Part shown: positions 4,647 to 16,100 of the stretch, piece after piece
Layout of the letters: every line of letters starts with the position of its first letter
How positions within the stretch are numbered: the stretch's first letter is position 1
IMG/VR virus record: IMGVR_UViG_3300020469_003314
Location: 1 to 20,230 of that record
DNA: 20,230 nucleotides
Reading direction: 5' to 3' (one strand)
Source: a virus
Translations under genes and position numbers: made by a program
The notes under the pieces: model-generated
Databases searched by the model: none
Seen by the model: the letters and a program-made list of their open reading frames with translations, nothing else
What the model was told of the DNA's origin: nothing

Positions 4647-7196
4647 TTAAAGATTGTATTTGTAATTCGCGAACATTATATATTTTTCTTCACTTACGCC
4701 AGTTGTGCTATCTATCACATATCTATCTATATCATAATTGAATTGATTAAATTTTATGTTTGCATTGTTAATAGCATTCTTTACACTTGTGCTTTGTCCT
4801 GGCTTACAATATGCTAAAGGGATTGCATTTACAAATCCTAAAGTTGCTATTGCTCCTGGTTGTGACGTTCTCATCCACAAAGGTAAGAAGTTTATTTCTG
4901 TTTCACCTACAGTCTTTATTCTTGCTCTCATGTTATCAATACTAGAAATAAATCTTTTAGTATCATTTGTACCGTCAATACTTAACGCATCAGAATCTAC
5001 TTTTACAGTATTTTCTGGATTAGGTCTAAATCTATACGGGTCAAATTGACCTTGCGTTACTGGACTTGTAATATCTAAACCACTGCGAACACCTACCAAA
5101 AAGCCATCACCGCTTGTAATTCTTACTACTGAACTATCACGTAAAGTAACAGTGATACTAGGTGTCAAATCTACTTCAACATTACTAAATCGTCTTGTAC
5201 CTAAAGTTAATGAGTCTGGCGTAGTAAGATCAATAGTTTCACCTTCGATTGTATATCCGTCTGAAGTGTACAGTTCAGAATCTACCGAGTTTTTATTTTG
5301 TGTAGTAATTGTAAAATTATCACGTGTTTTTACTCCTGTACTACTTTCTGCAGGATCAATAACTTCTATATAGACTACTTCATATACTATTGCACTGCTT
5401 CCTGAATTTTTTGCTATTGCTGTTTTGACATCACCTAGTTTAAATTTTTTACGCTTGTGGTTCTTTGCCATAGCTGCAACATATTGATTTATTAGTTTTG
5501 TTTCTATTCCTGCATATATTAACATTTGCAGATTTTTTTGTAAACCAAAATTTGGATCATTAGGTCTGTAAATTTTATCATTATCAAATATTCTACTATC
5601 AGTAATTATTTCTGTAAGTGAACTGCGTTGAGATTGAGGAAGTAACGGCCTTACATTTATATTACTATATAATTTGTCATCCGGATCAGTAACAGATAAT
5701 TTAAATGTACGTGTAATTTTACTATATCCATAATGGTCTCTAACACTAACAGTAAAAGAAAATTCTCTGTCAATGCTTGATGTGTTACCATCTAATATTA
5801 AACTTTGATTGTCAAAAACAGTAAGTCCCGGATTACTTACAGTACCAAAGCTGTTAATTTTACCTATTATATCTCCGCCTGGACCTAAGCGCAACCCTGG
5901 CGGTAAAGACCCGCTTTCTAAAATATATAATAAGTTTGCATTAGGTACAGTAGTAGTTGCTGTAATCGATAACGTGCTTATGTAATTAGAATTAATTGAT
6001 CCTAGTGCAGATGCGGTGTTCCATGTAATAACACTATCTATTTCTCCTAACAAATTTATAGTAAATGTTTTATCTTTAAATGGTTGATCAGTTGTATTTG
6101 CCTCTGATCTAGTTGCTCTAACAGTGAATTTATATTCAATAGTAATAGCAGGTTGATACGGCACCTTACCACCTAATTCTCCGGTTTGTAAATCTAATTC
6201 TAGTCCTGGTGGCAATACACTTGCACTTCCGTCATTGTTAGTTGCGAGTAGGCTATAGGTTATAATTCCCGTATCTGGATTAGGATCAATTACATCTAAG
6301 TATAAAGTAACATAATTGTTTGCTCGTCTAAAACCAAAATTGCTAGGAGTCAACCATATAGGAACTCTCACATTAGAAACATCTGCAGTAAATATTCCGT
6401 TGGCCACTTGCATGATAGAGTTGTCTGCTCTAAGAAAGTCATCGCCGACAACATAAATTTTGAATGTTCTGTCTGCAATACTATCGCCGTCTGATACTCT
6501 TACAGTAAATTCATAATATCTATTTAATTTTTTAGGTGACTGTGTAGGAGTCGATAAATCATAAATTCCTAGGTCATAGAAGAAACTATCAAACCCGTTG
6601 CTTGATCTTTCACCAAAATCAAAAGGAAAACTGCCATAATTATTCTCATCATAAAAACCTGATCCTGCTGGCTTTTCTAAAGCAAGTATAGGTTCTACAA
6701 CACCTACAAGTCTACCATCATTAGTAAGAGTAATACCAGGAGGTATTTCACCTGCTATTTTTGTATATTCTAAATGGTCACCCGCAGAGATATCTGGATC
6801 TACTGCTATTAACTGATAATCTAAAGGAGCACTATCAATTATAAACAATGCTTTGTTTGATCCTACTGGTAAACTACCTTCAGGAGTTGTCCATACAGGA
6901 TCATCTGCACCAGTCACTATTACATTAAAAGTTCTATCATTTATAACTCCATTTAGAGATGCTCTTACACAAAATTCGTATTTTGTATCTCTAACAACTT
7001 CAAACGGTGTACCAATTATTTCGTAACCCGATAAACGCATACCTTTAGGTATGTTACCTGATATAACTGTTACAGTCATTCCAGACGTAGCTAATGGTAG
7101 ATATCTTCCGTTTACAGGTAGAGATAATCTAACAGTAACACGTTCTTCAATTGTTGCGATTGTTCTATCTGATGGTATTGTCCAAAAGTCGGCCAT
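4647..7196 (-). CDS. Large adhesin or fibre protein with tandem Ig/cadherin-like repeats (849 aa)
   Basis: The first 510 residues consist of four divergent tandem beta-sandwich repeats of the putative-Ig (He_PIG) or cadherin-like type. Each has a turn of the form PPG-L/I-x-L-x(3-5)-G-x-L/I-x-G: PKGMRLSGYEIIGTP (50-64), PPGITLTNDGRLVG (152-165), PPGLELDLQTGELGG (329-343) and PPGLRLGPGGDIIG (432-445). Each ends in a strand of the form RTFxxxVxGxDD (88-99, 243-253, 377-384, 497-507). The remaining 340 residues are different and end with FLPLWMRT followed by LGFVNAIPLAYCKPG, a tail-protein-like domain. It is probably an elongated virion protein that binds host surface glycans or proteins. It starts at ATG 7196 with AAGGAG and its own late promoter. 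Confidence 0.85.
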   Translation of the reverse strand: MADFWTIPSDRTIATIEERVTVRLSLPVNGRYLPLATSGMTVTVISGNIPKGMRLSGYEIIGTPFEVVRDTKYEFCVRASLNGVINDRTFNVIVTGADDPVWTTPEGSLPVGSNKALFIIDSAPLDYQLIAVDPDISAGDHLEYTKIAGEIPPGITLTNDGRLVGVVEPILALEKPAGSGFYDENNYGSFPFDFGERSSNGFDSFFYDLGIYDLSTPTQSPKKLNRYYEFTVRVSDGDSIADRTFKIYVVGDDFLRADNSIMQVANGIFTADVSNVRVPIWLTPSNFGFRRANNYVTLYLDVIDPNPDTGIITYSLLATNNDGSASVLPPGLELDLQTGELGGKVPYQPAITIEYKFTVRATRSEANTTDQPFKDKTFTINLLGEIDSVITWNTASALGSINSNYISTLSITATTTVPNANLLYILESGSLPPGLRLGPGGDIIGKINSFGTVSNPGLTVFDNQSLILDGNTSSIDREFSFTVSVRDHYGYSKITRTFKLSVTDPDDKLYSNINVRPLLPQSQRSSLTEIITDSRIFDNDKIYRPNDPNFGLQKNLQMLIYAGIETKLINQYVAAMAKNHKRKKFKLGDVKTAIAKNSGSSAIVYEVVYIEVIDPAESSTGVKTRDNFTITTQNKNSVDSELYTSDGYTIEGETIDLTTPDSLTLGTRRFSNVEVDLTPSITVTLRDSSVVRITSGDGFLVGVRSGLDITSPVTQGQFDPYRFRPNPENTVKVDSDALSIDGTNDTKRFISSIDNMRARIKTVGETEINFLPLWMRTSQPGAIATLGFVNAIPLAYCKPGQSTSVKNAINNANIKFNQFNYDIDRYVIDSTTGVSEEKYIMFANYKYNL

Positions 7197-7213
7197 GTAT
7201 GCTCCTTATAATG

Positions 7214-7221
7214 TATTTATC
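7214..7221 (-). promoter_or_regulatory. Late promoter box (GATAAATA) before the 849 aa gene
   Basis: GATAAATACATT lies 17 bases upstream of ATG 7196, followed by AAGGAG. The twelve bases are identical to those before the IscA-like gene at 19027-19034, which supports a shared late element. One mismatch to the T4 consensus. Confidence 0.68.
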
Positions 7222-7225
7222 GGAG

Positions 7226-7930
7226 TTAGGCAAACGTACCCATGTCAATTACTGATGCATTCGGAATAGTAAATGATTCTAGATCGACATCAGTGTTTGC
7301 TGCAAAATACTGTGAAAAACTATTTATTACCGGAACAATAGCACCAAAGTCAAAGCCAAGAACAAACTGATCTAAACTACTTACATCTATTCCGTTAACT
7401 AAACCAGTTAAAGGCCCAACAAATGATGTTGCTGTAACTGTACCTGCTGCTGATATATTTCTACTGTTTGCATTTAAATTGCCACCTAGTACCGGAGCAG
7501 TATCAGCTGCAACTAAATTAGTACCTTCAATATCGATAAACACGTCTTCGGATGTAACCCTAGTAGTTAATCCTGTACCACCCTGTATTCTGATGGTTTG
7601 GTTGCCAGTGCCTAGTACAACACTGCCGCTATCACTTACAACAATAAGTTGTTTCATAGCTGCATCGCCGCTTATAGTAATACTATTGCCGCCGCCACTT
7701 AAACTTATATTAGATCCTGCTACTATACTTCTAAGTTGTAGAGTGTTGTCACTTTTTTGTGCAAATATTCCTTCGCCTAATCCTAAATTTTCTGCATCAC
7801 TTCCTTCAGCTACACTTAATTTTGAATCTAAATCCGTAAAATTTGCATTTACTTTATTAAATGCTTCACGAAGATCATCACCAGTACCGTCGTTTGCTAT
7901 GCTACCTATGTTAATTGATTGTATTGCCAT
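7226..7930 (-). CDS. Tail fibre protein with shared N-terminal module (234 aa)
   Basis: The N-terminus has the pattern INIG-x(2-4)-NDGTGD-x-LREAF-x-KVNANF-x-DL (residues 6-34), also found at the starts of the 84 and 2842 aa proteins. A beta-rich middle follows (GSNISLSGGGNSITISGD). Next is a fibre-type segment, APVLGGNLNANSRNISAAG, and GTVTATSFVGPLTGLVNG, a phrase common in phage fibres. The C-terminal 50 residues (FVLGFDFGAIVPVINSFSQ) look like a small distinct domain that may contact another tail part. No enzymatic motifs are seen. Probable role is a short fibre or adaptor in the baseplate-fibre complex. It starts at ATG with CGGAG and a TATAAATG box upstream; 29 bases separate its stop from the 849 aa gene. 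Confidence 0.82.
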   Translation of the reverse strand: MAIQSINIGSIANDGTGDDLREAFNKVNANFTDLDSKLSVAEGSDAENLGLGEGIFAQKSDNTLQLRSIVAGSNISLSGGGNSITISGDAAMKQLIVVSDSGSVVLGTGNQTIRIQGGTGLTTRVTSEDVFIDIEGTNLVAADTAPVLGGNLNANSRNISAAGTVTATSFVGPLTGLVNGIDVSSLDQFVLGFDFGAIVPVINSFSQYFAANTDVDLESFTIPNASVIDMGTFA

Positions 7931-7941
7931 CTATATCTCCG

Positions 7942-9828
7942 TTATGCATTTATAGTAATATTTTGTGCAGCTATTACTGCCCATCCGCTGTTTGTATATA
8001 ATAAACTGACACAATTAAAATTGGATGCTAATTCTACAGATGTCCCATTTGCAAATGATGCCGGAGTAATTGTTGCTGCTCCAGGGCCGCCTATTTTAAT
8101 TATATGTTTAATTTGTCCATAAGTTCCGCTGGCTAAGGTATAAGCATCTGTACCAGTAGTAACAATTTCCGTACTCGTAGTAGTAAGGTTGACCACTCCT
8201 GGACCCACAAGTTCTTGCATGCCGCCTTGGACTATTCCATTTATAGTATTATTAACACCATCTACTATTACTGTTGAGTCATCACCAAACACACTACCTG
8301 TTATATCACCGTCAAATGTACCTGTGTTTGAAATATCTATCCAAGCACTGTTTTCATATGCTTGGAATTTGCTAACAGTTGTATTATATATAACCATTCC
8401 GTTAGCAGGTGTAAGGGCGTTTCGTTCTGTGGTAGTGTATGAACCAAATTGTACAAATCCGCTTACTGTAGCACCTTTGCCTAATTTAAGCATAGTACCA
8501 TAAGTGCTTGCATATGCACCGTTTCTAGTTAAAAAGTTTATTTCACTATCAATATCATCTGTGCCACCTATTCTATCTGTGACTACGTGCATAGCACCTA
8601 TTGTAGTATAGTCACTTCCGTCGTGGGCTCTTATTGTGATACTACCCGAAAAGTCACCGCTTTGTACTGCCGTTGGAGCAGCATAGGTTCCGTTTGATCT
8701 ATTAAATGTAATTTCTTGACCATATGTACCTGTATGGTTATTCCAAACTCGTAAAATAGAAGTACCAAACCCGCCAGTGTTTGTTTCGCTTTTTAATGAT
8801 AACTGAGGTTCTGGATCAGATGCATTAATTTTTTCTAAATTTATACTGCGTGTAGTTGTTATTTGTGATTCAACGTTACCAACAATTTTTCCGTTGACTG
8901 CATCAACAAGTATTGTACTGTCATCTGCAAAAACACTACCCTTTATGTCTCCTGCAAGGCTACCTACAACATCAGCAATTTTATACCATGCTCCTGCATG
9001 AGCTCCATACCAAGCACCTTCGCTGTGTACATGGATTATCATACCGTGATATGTTACAGGACTTATACTAGCTAAATCACTATACTGGCTAACCAATGAA
9101 GAAAATCTTGCTTGTCCACCGTTGGTATCAATAGGACCAACTAGTTTAGAATTAATACCATCTACCAATAAAGTACTATCATCACCAAACACTGATCCTT
9201 TTAGGTCTCCTGTAGGAGCAGATATTTGTGCGTCAACTTCTGCTTTTGTATATGCATTTGTTATGCCATATCCTGAAAGCGTAGTAGGCACACCTGTAAG
9301 TTCATTAAATGCAATATTACTATTAGCAAATGTCGCACCTGTCCATTTTAACACTTGGTTAGTGGCTATACTAATTACTGCAACATCAGCTAGTTCCGAA
9401 ATACTTTGGCTTGTTAAGTCTAAAGCAGCATCTGCTACACTTCCGGGCTCGTATACTCCGCTTGTAGAATTATATATTAATGCTTGTCCATTTGTTGCTT
9501 GTGTGCTTGATACGTCTGCTAAGTCTTCGGTTGTTGATACTATAGTAGGACGTCCTGTAAGTGAAGCATATTGTCCGTCAAACAATGAAGGTTTATTACT
9601 TAAATCTGTGTAACTATTTGTAACTGCTACAGTTGCTATGGAGTTGCCATTAATAGACACACTTGAACTATCAACTACCAAATTAGCAACAGTCAGTGTT
9701 CCACTGGCAGTTATGTTGACAGCATTTACAATACTGTTTGTGCTAAGATTCAAACTATCGTTTAAGGGTAGTTCTTTAATCTTATTATTATCTGTTGTAT
9801 CTATTACTAGTGGGTATCTAACTGCCAT
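7942..9828 (-). CDS. Tail fibre protein with GDDST repeats (628 aa)
   Basis: This is a long beta-rich, Ser/Thr/Ala/Gly-rich fibre protein. Residues 1-200 carry fibre-like segments (LSTNSIVNAVNITASGTLTV; YTDLSNKPSLF; ELTGVPTTLSGYGITNAYTK). Three copies of a 27-residue unit, GD-h-KGSVFGDDST-hhVD-x-hN (h, hydrophobic), occupy 207-233, 293-319 and 507-533. Residues 468-499 hold TERNALTPANGMVIYNTT and KFQAY, matching the 84 aa protein. The last 80 residues (EIVTTGTDAYTLASGTYGQ ... WAVIAAQNITI) form a C-terminal domain common in marine phage fibres. It lacks the INIG-NDGTGD module of its neighbours and so may be a distal piece attached to another protein. It starts at ATG 9828 with TAGGA and an ACTAAATA box; its stop lies 11 bases before the 234 aa gene. 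Confidence 0.85.
   Translation of the reverse strand: MAVRYPLVIDTTDNNKIKELPLNDSLNLSTNSIVNAVNITASGTLTVANLVVDSSSVSINGNSIATVAVTNSYTDLSNKPSLFDGQYASLTGRPTIVSTTEDLADVSSTQATNGQALIYNSTSGVYEPGSVADAALDLTSQSISELADVAVISIATNQVLKWTGATFANSNIAFNELTGVPTTLSGYGITNAYTKAEVDAQISAPTGDLKGSVFGDDSTLLVDGINSKLVGPIDTNGGQARFSSLVSQYSDLASISPVTYHGMIIHVHSEGAWYGAHAGAWYKIADVVGSLAGDIKGSVFADDSTILVDAVNGKIVGNVESQITTTRSINLEKINASDPEPQLSLKSETNTGGFGTSILRVWNNHTGTYGQEITFNRSNGTYAAPTAVQSGDFSGSITIRAHDGSDYTTIGAMHVVTDRIGGTDDIDSEINFLTRNGAYASTYGTMLKLGKGATVSGFVQFGSYTTTERNALTPANGMVIYNTTVSKFQAYENSAWIDISNTGTFDGDITGSVFGDDSTVIVDGVNNTINGIVQGGMQELVGPGVVNLTTTSTEIVTTGTDAYTLASGTYGQIKHIIKIGGPGAATITPASFANGTSVELASNFNCVSLLYTNSGWAVIAAQNITINA
7947..7954 (-). 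promoter_or_regulatory. Late promoter-like box (TATAAATG) before the 234 aa gene
   Basis: This is a one-mismatch T4 late box on the minus strand, 16 bases before ATG 7930, with ACGGAG in between. It lies within the last codons of the 628 aa gene. Its spacing matches the other late boxes in the window. Confidence 0.6.
8230..9210 (-). repeat. Three 27-residue GDDST repeats in the 628 aa fibre gene
   Basis: Copies lie at 9130-9210, 8872-8952 and 8230-8310. The protein versions begin GDLKGSVFGDDST, GDIKGSVFADDST and GDITGSVFGDDST and share VD-x-hN after them (h, hydrophobic). They are diverged at DNA level but clearly one unit, spaced about 260 and 640 bases apart. They probably form repeated beta or trimerisation elements along the fibre. 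Confidence 0.8.
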
Positions 9829-9846
9829 TTTCTTTTCCTATGTGTA

Positions 9847-9854
9847 TATTTAGT
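9847..9854 (-). promoter_or_regulatory. Possible late promoter box (ACTAAATA) before the 628 aa gene
   Basis: ACTAAATA lies 18 bases before ATG 9828 and overlaps the stop of the 84 aa gene. It is a weaker match to TATAAATA than the others, but has the same distance to the start codon and an AGGA ribosome site in between. Confidence 0.5.
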
Positions 9855-10104
9855 GTAAATCAGCCCATCCAGCTGTACTATCATTATTAGCATCTGCAGC
9901 ATAGCCTTGGAACTTTCCTGTTGTGGTGTTGTAAACCATCATGCCAACTACTGGTGTAAGTGCATCTATAGCAGTTTGTGTCAATTGTTGTGGCCCAATA
10001 TATAACTCGTCAAAGTTGTCGTTAATCTTATCAAATGCTGTGCGTAACGGATCGCCATCGCCTTTGTTTACACTTGATCCAATGTTTACAGTTTGCTTAG
10101 CCAT
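9850..10104 (-). CDS. Short tail fibre adaptor protein (84 aa)
   Basis: This 84-residue protein joins two recognisable pieces. Residues 1-35 (MAKQTVNIGSSVNKGDGDPL then RTAFDKINDNFDELY) are the same module that starts the 234 and 2842 aa proteins. Residues 45-83 (AIDALTPVVGMMVYNTTTGK then FQGY ... GWADLH) match residues 468-499 of the 628 aa protein. Its ATG overlaps the stop of the giant gene (TAATG), with GGGAG six bases upstream inside that gene, so it is made by coupled translation. It could cap or connect the giant fibre, or be a minimal fibre whose distal part is supplied in trans by the 628 aa protein. Both ideas are inference from the shared ends. Confidence 0.82.
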   Translation of the reverse strand: MAKQTVNIGSSVNKGDGDPLRTAFDKINDNFDELYIGPQQLTQTAIDALTPVVGMMVYNTTTGKFQGYAADANNDSTAGWADLH

Positions 10105-13100
10105 TACACTCTCCCTACTACAACTTCAACAGTGCCTTTGCCTTCATCGGACTTAGCACCTACTGCTTTACCAATTACTTGGCCAACACCTGGTGAGTTG
10201 TTAACTATTGCGTATCCTGGTATGGCGCTTGTAACCAACATATCTCCTTTGGCTACTTGTCCTAATACCTTACATGGTACACGACCTTGTAAGCCTATTG
10301 CTGTAACATAATTACCTTGTAATGCACTGTTCATTAAGTGTGCTGGATTAGTTGATACTACACCAGCAACTCTTGTATTGCCTTTTGTAGTTGTAACTGT
10401 AACTTCTTCGTCTCCACCAAACACTAGCACCGTTCCTTCGTCGTAGTCTGCATCTGCCAAATAGTTCTCTGCCAAGTCAGCGTATTGTGCTGAAGTTGCA
10501 GTTCCATCAAACACACTAGCATAGACTGTGTTCCATTTTCTAGCTGTGTGACCTATGTTTCTATTGTTTGCAGTTGCGTCTGGTTCAAAAGTACTATTTA
10601 CTCTTGCGTTAAATGTTACTGTTTTTGAAGTTGCATTACCTATTGTAACGCTATCACGTAACACTGATGTACCTTCAACTGTCAATGAATCATTTACATA
10701 AACACCCTGATTTCCTTTACCTTGAAGTGTCAATAAAGTGTTAGTTCCGCTGTATGCACTAATTGTATCAACATCTAAACTGTCAGTAATATTAACATTA
10801 CCTGTTCCGTTACCGCTTAAATTAAGATCGCCATCTGTAGTTAAGCTAGTTACATCATTGACATTTAAGCCCGAGTCGTTTATAGTAGCTTCACTAGTAC
10901 CGTTAGTAACAAACACAATAGTATTTGCAGCACTTTCAGTAAATCCGCCACCTGTACCTAAGCCTATACCTGTACTTGAAGCATCTCGTTCAGTTAGGGC
11001 TTCGATAAAGTTACTGTAAAGCCAATCAGTTGATACAAAGCCTTCTCCTGTGTATGAACTAGCTGTATGGAAGTTACTTTCTGTTGTTTGTCCAGTACTA
11101 CCTACATCTATAATACCCGGGAATTCTGTAACCAAAGATGCACTATCTGTTCCTACTGCATTTAAAATAACAGCCTGACCAGGTGTTTTTAATGTAAGTG
11201 TTGTACCAGTGCCGGTTGTTGTTGCGACTTCGTAAGTATCAGCACCGCCTAGTATCAATCCTTGCGCCCTAATATTACCATCTGCTTGTGTTTTTACGAT
11301 CCTACTATTTTCACCAGTTGTAGTAACTTCAGTAGTACTATATGTATTTGCAGCTGTTCTAATAAGAACTTCATCGCCACTGTTTCCAAAAGCACCTAGT
11401 TCACTGTCTCTAACTGCGCCACCTTCTGATAAAACTGTATCAAATGATATTGCACTTACAGCACCATTACCTGCAGCACTTCTACCTAACACTGTATCAG
11501 TAGCCACCCATTGTAGTTTTACAGGATCAATACCTGTTGCTATACTTGTACTAGTTTGTAATTCTACAAAACCACTAGTGTGTGTAAATTCAGTATTTTT
11601 AAATGTAGCAATACCTAAGTCACTTTGTGCTATGCCTGAAGCATTTGCCCTTGTGCCAGCAGTGTTCATTGCAAGTTTACTTTGTGCAATAGCTGCTGTA
11701 GGACTTACATCAGCGTTGATTAAACTATCTGCTTCGTACTGTAAATTATATTCTGTACCTACTGATGTTCTAGTAACAGTTACATTTATATCACTACCAG
11801 TTGCTTCACTGGCATGTGTTATTTCAGGAAACGGTCCGCCTACATCTGCTTGTAGTGATGTAGTAAGTCCAACTGCCTGAGCAACACCATTATAAATTGT
11901 ATCACTATCTGGATCAAAAGTTCCACTACCTATAGTATATACAATTTTTCTAATACTTCCAAACTGTTCATCAGTTAGTGTGCTTATTTCAATTATTGTA
12001 CCTGTTGCACTAGGAGTTGAAGGATCATTTTGTATTGTGTTTCCAATTGCAAACGTTCCTCCTGTTTCAGGCTCTGTATATATAATTTGCTTGCCACTGA
12101 ATACTACTAGTTCATTTTGGCCAACAGTTCCTACAGACGTATCACGTAGTTGTTTTACAGTTGCAAATGCGTTTGCATTATCGTCAACATAGTTTTTGTT
12201 TGTAGCATCGCTTCCGCTTGCAGGCAATGCAAGGTTTTGAATTTTGTTTGAATTTAAATTTAAGTTGCCTTCCATTGGACTTAGTCCGTTTAATGGAACA
12301 AATCCTGTACCAATTCTATTTGAAGCACTTGTAATTTGTGCTCCTGACTTAACATTAAATCCTAGTACTCTGTTGATGTATCCGCCAACTGCTTTTTCTG
12401 TAGGTGAAGCCTGTCCTGAATCATCAGCAAAACTATCGTCTGCACTAAATTCATTTATTGTAACACCCTTTTTAAATCCAAGAGCGTTGGCATTGGACAA
12501 TCCAATTTCACCAGCAAATGTAATATCACCAGTTGCTTGGTCTACACTAAAGAATTTTCCTACACGGAAGAAACCATTTTGATCTGTACTAACAAAGAAC
12601 ACTCGTCCTTTTCGTCTTTCCCAAACTTGTGCAGTAGATGCTGTTTCCGAATCTGTATAGAAATCGGCTAAACTATTTACAGGCTGTCCTAATATAACAT
12701 TAGGATAGTTAGAATCATTAAATGATCCTGTTCCTATTTGTGTGAAGTCGTGGCCGGTTGCTCTCATCAGCGAAATAGCTACTGTTATTTCACTTGTCGC
12801 TCCTGTTGCTAAACCTGCAGTAATAATTCTATCTACGGCTGGTATACCACTATTCAATCCGGAGCCGCCGTAACCGCTATTAATATTTGTTAATGCGACA
12901 TCAACAAATGTCACATATGCCCAACTAGTTAGATTTATTGTTACAGGCACACTGTTAGCACCTAATGCTCCACTAGTGGTTCCTGTCCATGAATCAGTTG
13001 AATTAAAGCTACCAGACACATTTTCTAATTCTATTGTACTACTAGTTACAGATGCATGTACAACACCAGTTGCGCCTGTATTAGCCTGTGTTATAGTCTC

Positions 13101-16100
13101 ACCTGCTGTAACACTTATGCTACCAGTTACTGTAAATTCTGCAACAGGCGTGTAATTTGTTACACCATGTGTTTTTCCGTCCCATAAGAAACGCATACCG
13201 CCACTAGCACTATATCCAACATCTCCTGGATAAAGACCTGCTGTTGTGCTACTATCTCTTGTAACACGTTCTGTATCATCAAATGCGTTGTTTGAGCTTG
13301 CTACTAATTGTGTTACAGCAAGTTTTGTATCACCTTGTGCTGAACCATACCCACCTGCCAACTTAGTTGTATTTACAGCTAAATCAACAAAATCATATCC
13401 TACTTCAAATGTTGTAAGAATTTCATCTGTTGCTAGGTCCTGACTAAAGCTATCTTTGTTACTGAAAGCAATACTTCTATATGTTGTATTATCACTTTCG
13501 TCAAAGTTAATAGCTGTACTTGGTCTAGTTACAAGAGCTGAAGGATCACCTACACTATCAAATATATGATTAAAGCTATTTCTGTATTCTATAATTGTAT
13601 TATTGGCTACGGTTGCTTTTAGTACGCCAAAGAAGTCTAATGCACTAACATCATCTGCTTTAAGATCTAACTTGTATACAAAATTATTATGTACTCCTGC
13701 TACTGTTCCAAAAATTGTATCTACATCAATTGTTAAATCATTAGTAGGTGAACTACCTCCTAACAAACTACCACTAATTGTAATAGTATCAGTAGTAGTA
13801 TATCCACTACCGGGAGTTGCTATAGCTACAACTGCCGCTCCTGAGGCGCCAATTACACCCACACCTGTTATTGTTACATTAACAGTAAGACCTGTACCGC
13901 TTCCTGAGTTGTTAGTTGCAATTCCTGCAAATGTTCCTGTGCCTGCTGTAGTACCTGCTAGTGTTCCGTTGTCTAAAGCACTAACACCGGTAACAATTAC
14001 ATCCCCGGCTTCGCCTGATACCCCGTCACTGTCCACATCACTTAGATTTGTAACTGTTGAAATAACATAATTAAGTGTACCTGTTGCTCCGCCATGATCA
14101 ATTGTAATTATGCTATTAGCACTTGGAGGATTTTTTAAATCAGTTACTGTAATACTAGGATCATCTAGTGCGTTAGTATATGTTCCTGTAGTAAATGCCT
14201 TTGCTGGCTGTACCATGTCGTTCTTAAGCGTTACTTGATCAGGTATCTCGTTTGGATCAGCTCCTTCAGCAATTAAGCCAAAGTTTCCATAACCGTTAGA
14301 GCAGTTTAGTCCTCTAATTTCAGAACCATTGTTTGCATACATAGCTGTTTGACAGTAGTATGTAAATGTTGAAACTTGTTCTGAGAACGCAGCGTTGTTT
14401 GCAATAAGACCGTAACCTAGGTCGTTAATTTGTGTAAAGTCGTTTGCTAACATACTTCTGTTACCAGCTGTTTGTAAGAATATATCCCTCTCTACAGACG
14501 AATCATCAAACTGTTCAATGTCATATCCTCTACCATCGTTTGAATTAGCATCTAGGTATAGTGTTGCTGTACCTTGTCCTTGATCGTAATCTGAAATAGC
14601 GTTTACCTGATAACGTCTGCCTTCTACATAAAATGGACATGGAAGTTCAGGCGGGCGTAATCTTAACCCTTCTCCTAAATCACTTTGTACTGTAATTTTA
14701 AATCTGTTTGCTGTTTCTGGTTGCCCTGTAACTCTTGTTGGTAAGTTACCAACATACGCATCAACATACATACCACCTGCAAACGTTTTCTGGTTTATAC
14801 TCTTTGAGAAACTAGATGCAGTTTGTATATACGGCGACTTAGTTAGAACCTGTCCTTGCGGATCAAGCACACACATAAATCCGCCATGTCCTTGTACAGT
14901 TACGTTACGAATAATTGTAGCATCACTCATTAAGAACACATCCATAGCGTCATTACGTTTAGGTGGATTGTATTGCGGATCAAATACAAATGTAATTTTA
15001 TCAATCAACTGCCCAACCACTGCCGCTGTGCCCGACTCACCTGCACCTAAGGATATATCCACAGGTTCAGCTGCAACAACTGCTGCCGCACCTGCTGTAT
15101 ATTCTCCGAATGTAATTGCGTTAGTTGCTGCACTTACAAAGGTGTGTGCCGATGTTTCAGATGACGTTCCTACATTTACAGTAATTGTATTGGATGTTTT
15201 AGCTGTAATTTCTAGTTTAGTTTGGAATGCCGGATCTGTTGATCTAGGAAAAGTAACTGGTGTTACGTTTCCGTCAGATGCACAGGTAAACGTAAATCCG
15301 TTTAGTTCAATTTCAATGTATTGTCCTACTGTTAAACTGTGTGAGCCAATTGTTGCGACTAATACACCTGTAACAGGATTATATGTTGCGTTAGTAGGTG
15401 TAAATTGTGCATCTACTACAGTGTAATTTGGAGCAACGCCTGTTAACAATGCATTTGAGAGTGTACTAATGTTATCAATTGCTGCTTCAGTAGCAATTTC
15501 TTGTGTACTATCACCTAATTGTGTTAGATAATCTCCGTTAGTTAGTAACGAATGATACGAACCTTGTACTTCCAAAGTCATAACTTCGCCGCCATCACGA
15601 AGGTCTTTAATTAGTGCATCTACAATAAGTTTTGTATCTCGTCTACATTTTGCTTCAGAATATGTTAATGAAGGGAATCTATCACTGATGTATCTAATTG
15701 TTTCTTCAACAATGTAATCTTTGTTTTCTAGAATAATATTACTAGCAGTTGTATAACTTCCTACGTTAGTAACTGTTGGTCCTAAATTTAATGCTTTTCC
15801 GCCTTCTGATAGATAATGATAGCCAAATTTACCTTGTGATACTCCATCTTGATTAAAGAATTCTGTACCGCCGTTGTTGATTGTTAATCCATCAAATGTA
15901 TTATCCCTATAAAAATATAAGTTTGCCCATTTACTTTGAGATACTCTTGGAATCCTACTATCTGTTTCTGTTTTTGGTTTGATAATTACACGTCTAAATT
16001 CATCACCTTTAAGTGATACATTGTTCGACAATCTAATTGGATAGTCTTCCTCGTATATACCTGTTTCGACCATAATAGTAACTTGTTTTTTAGCAACAAA

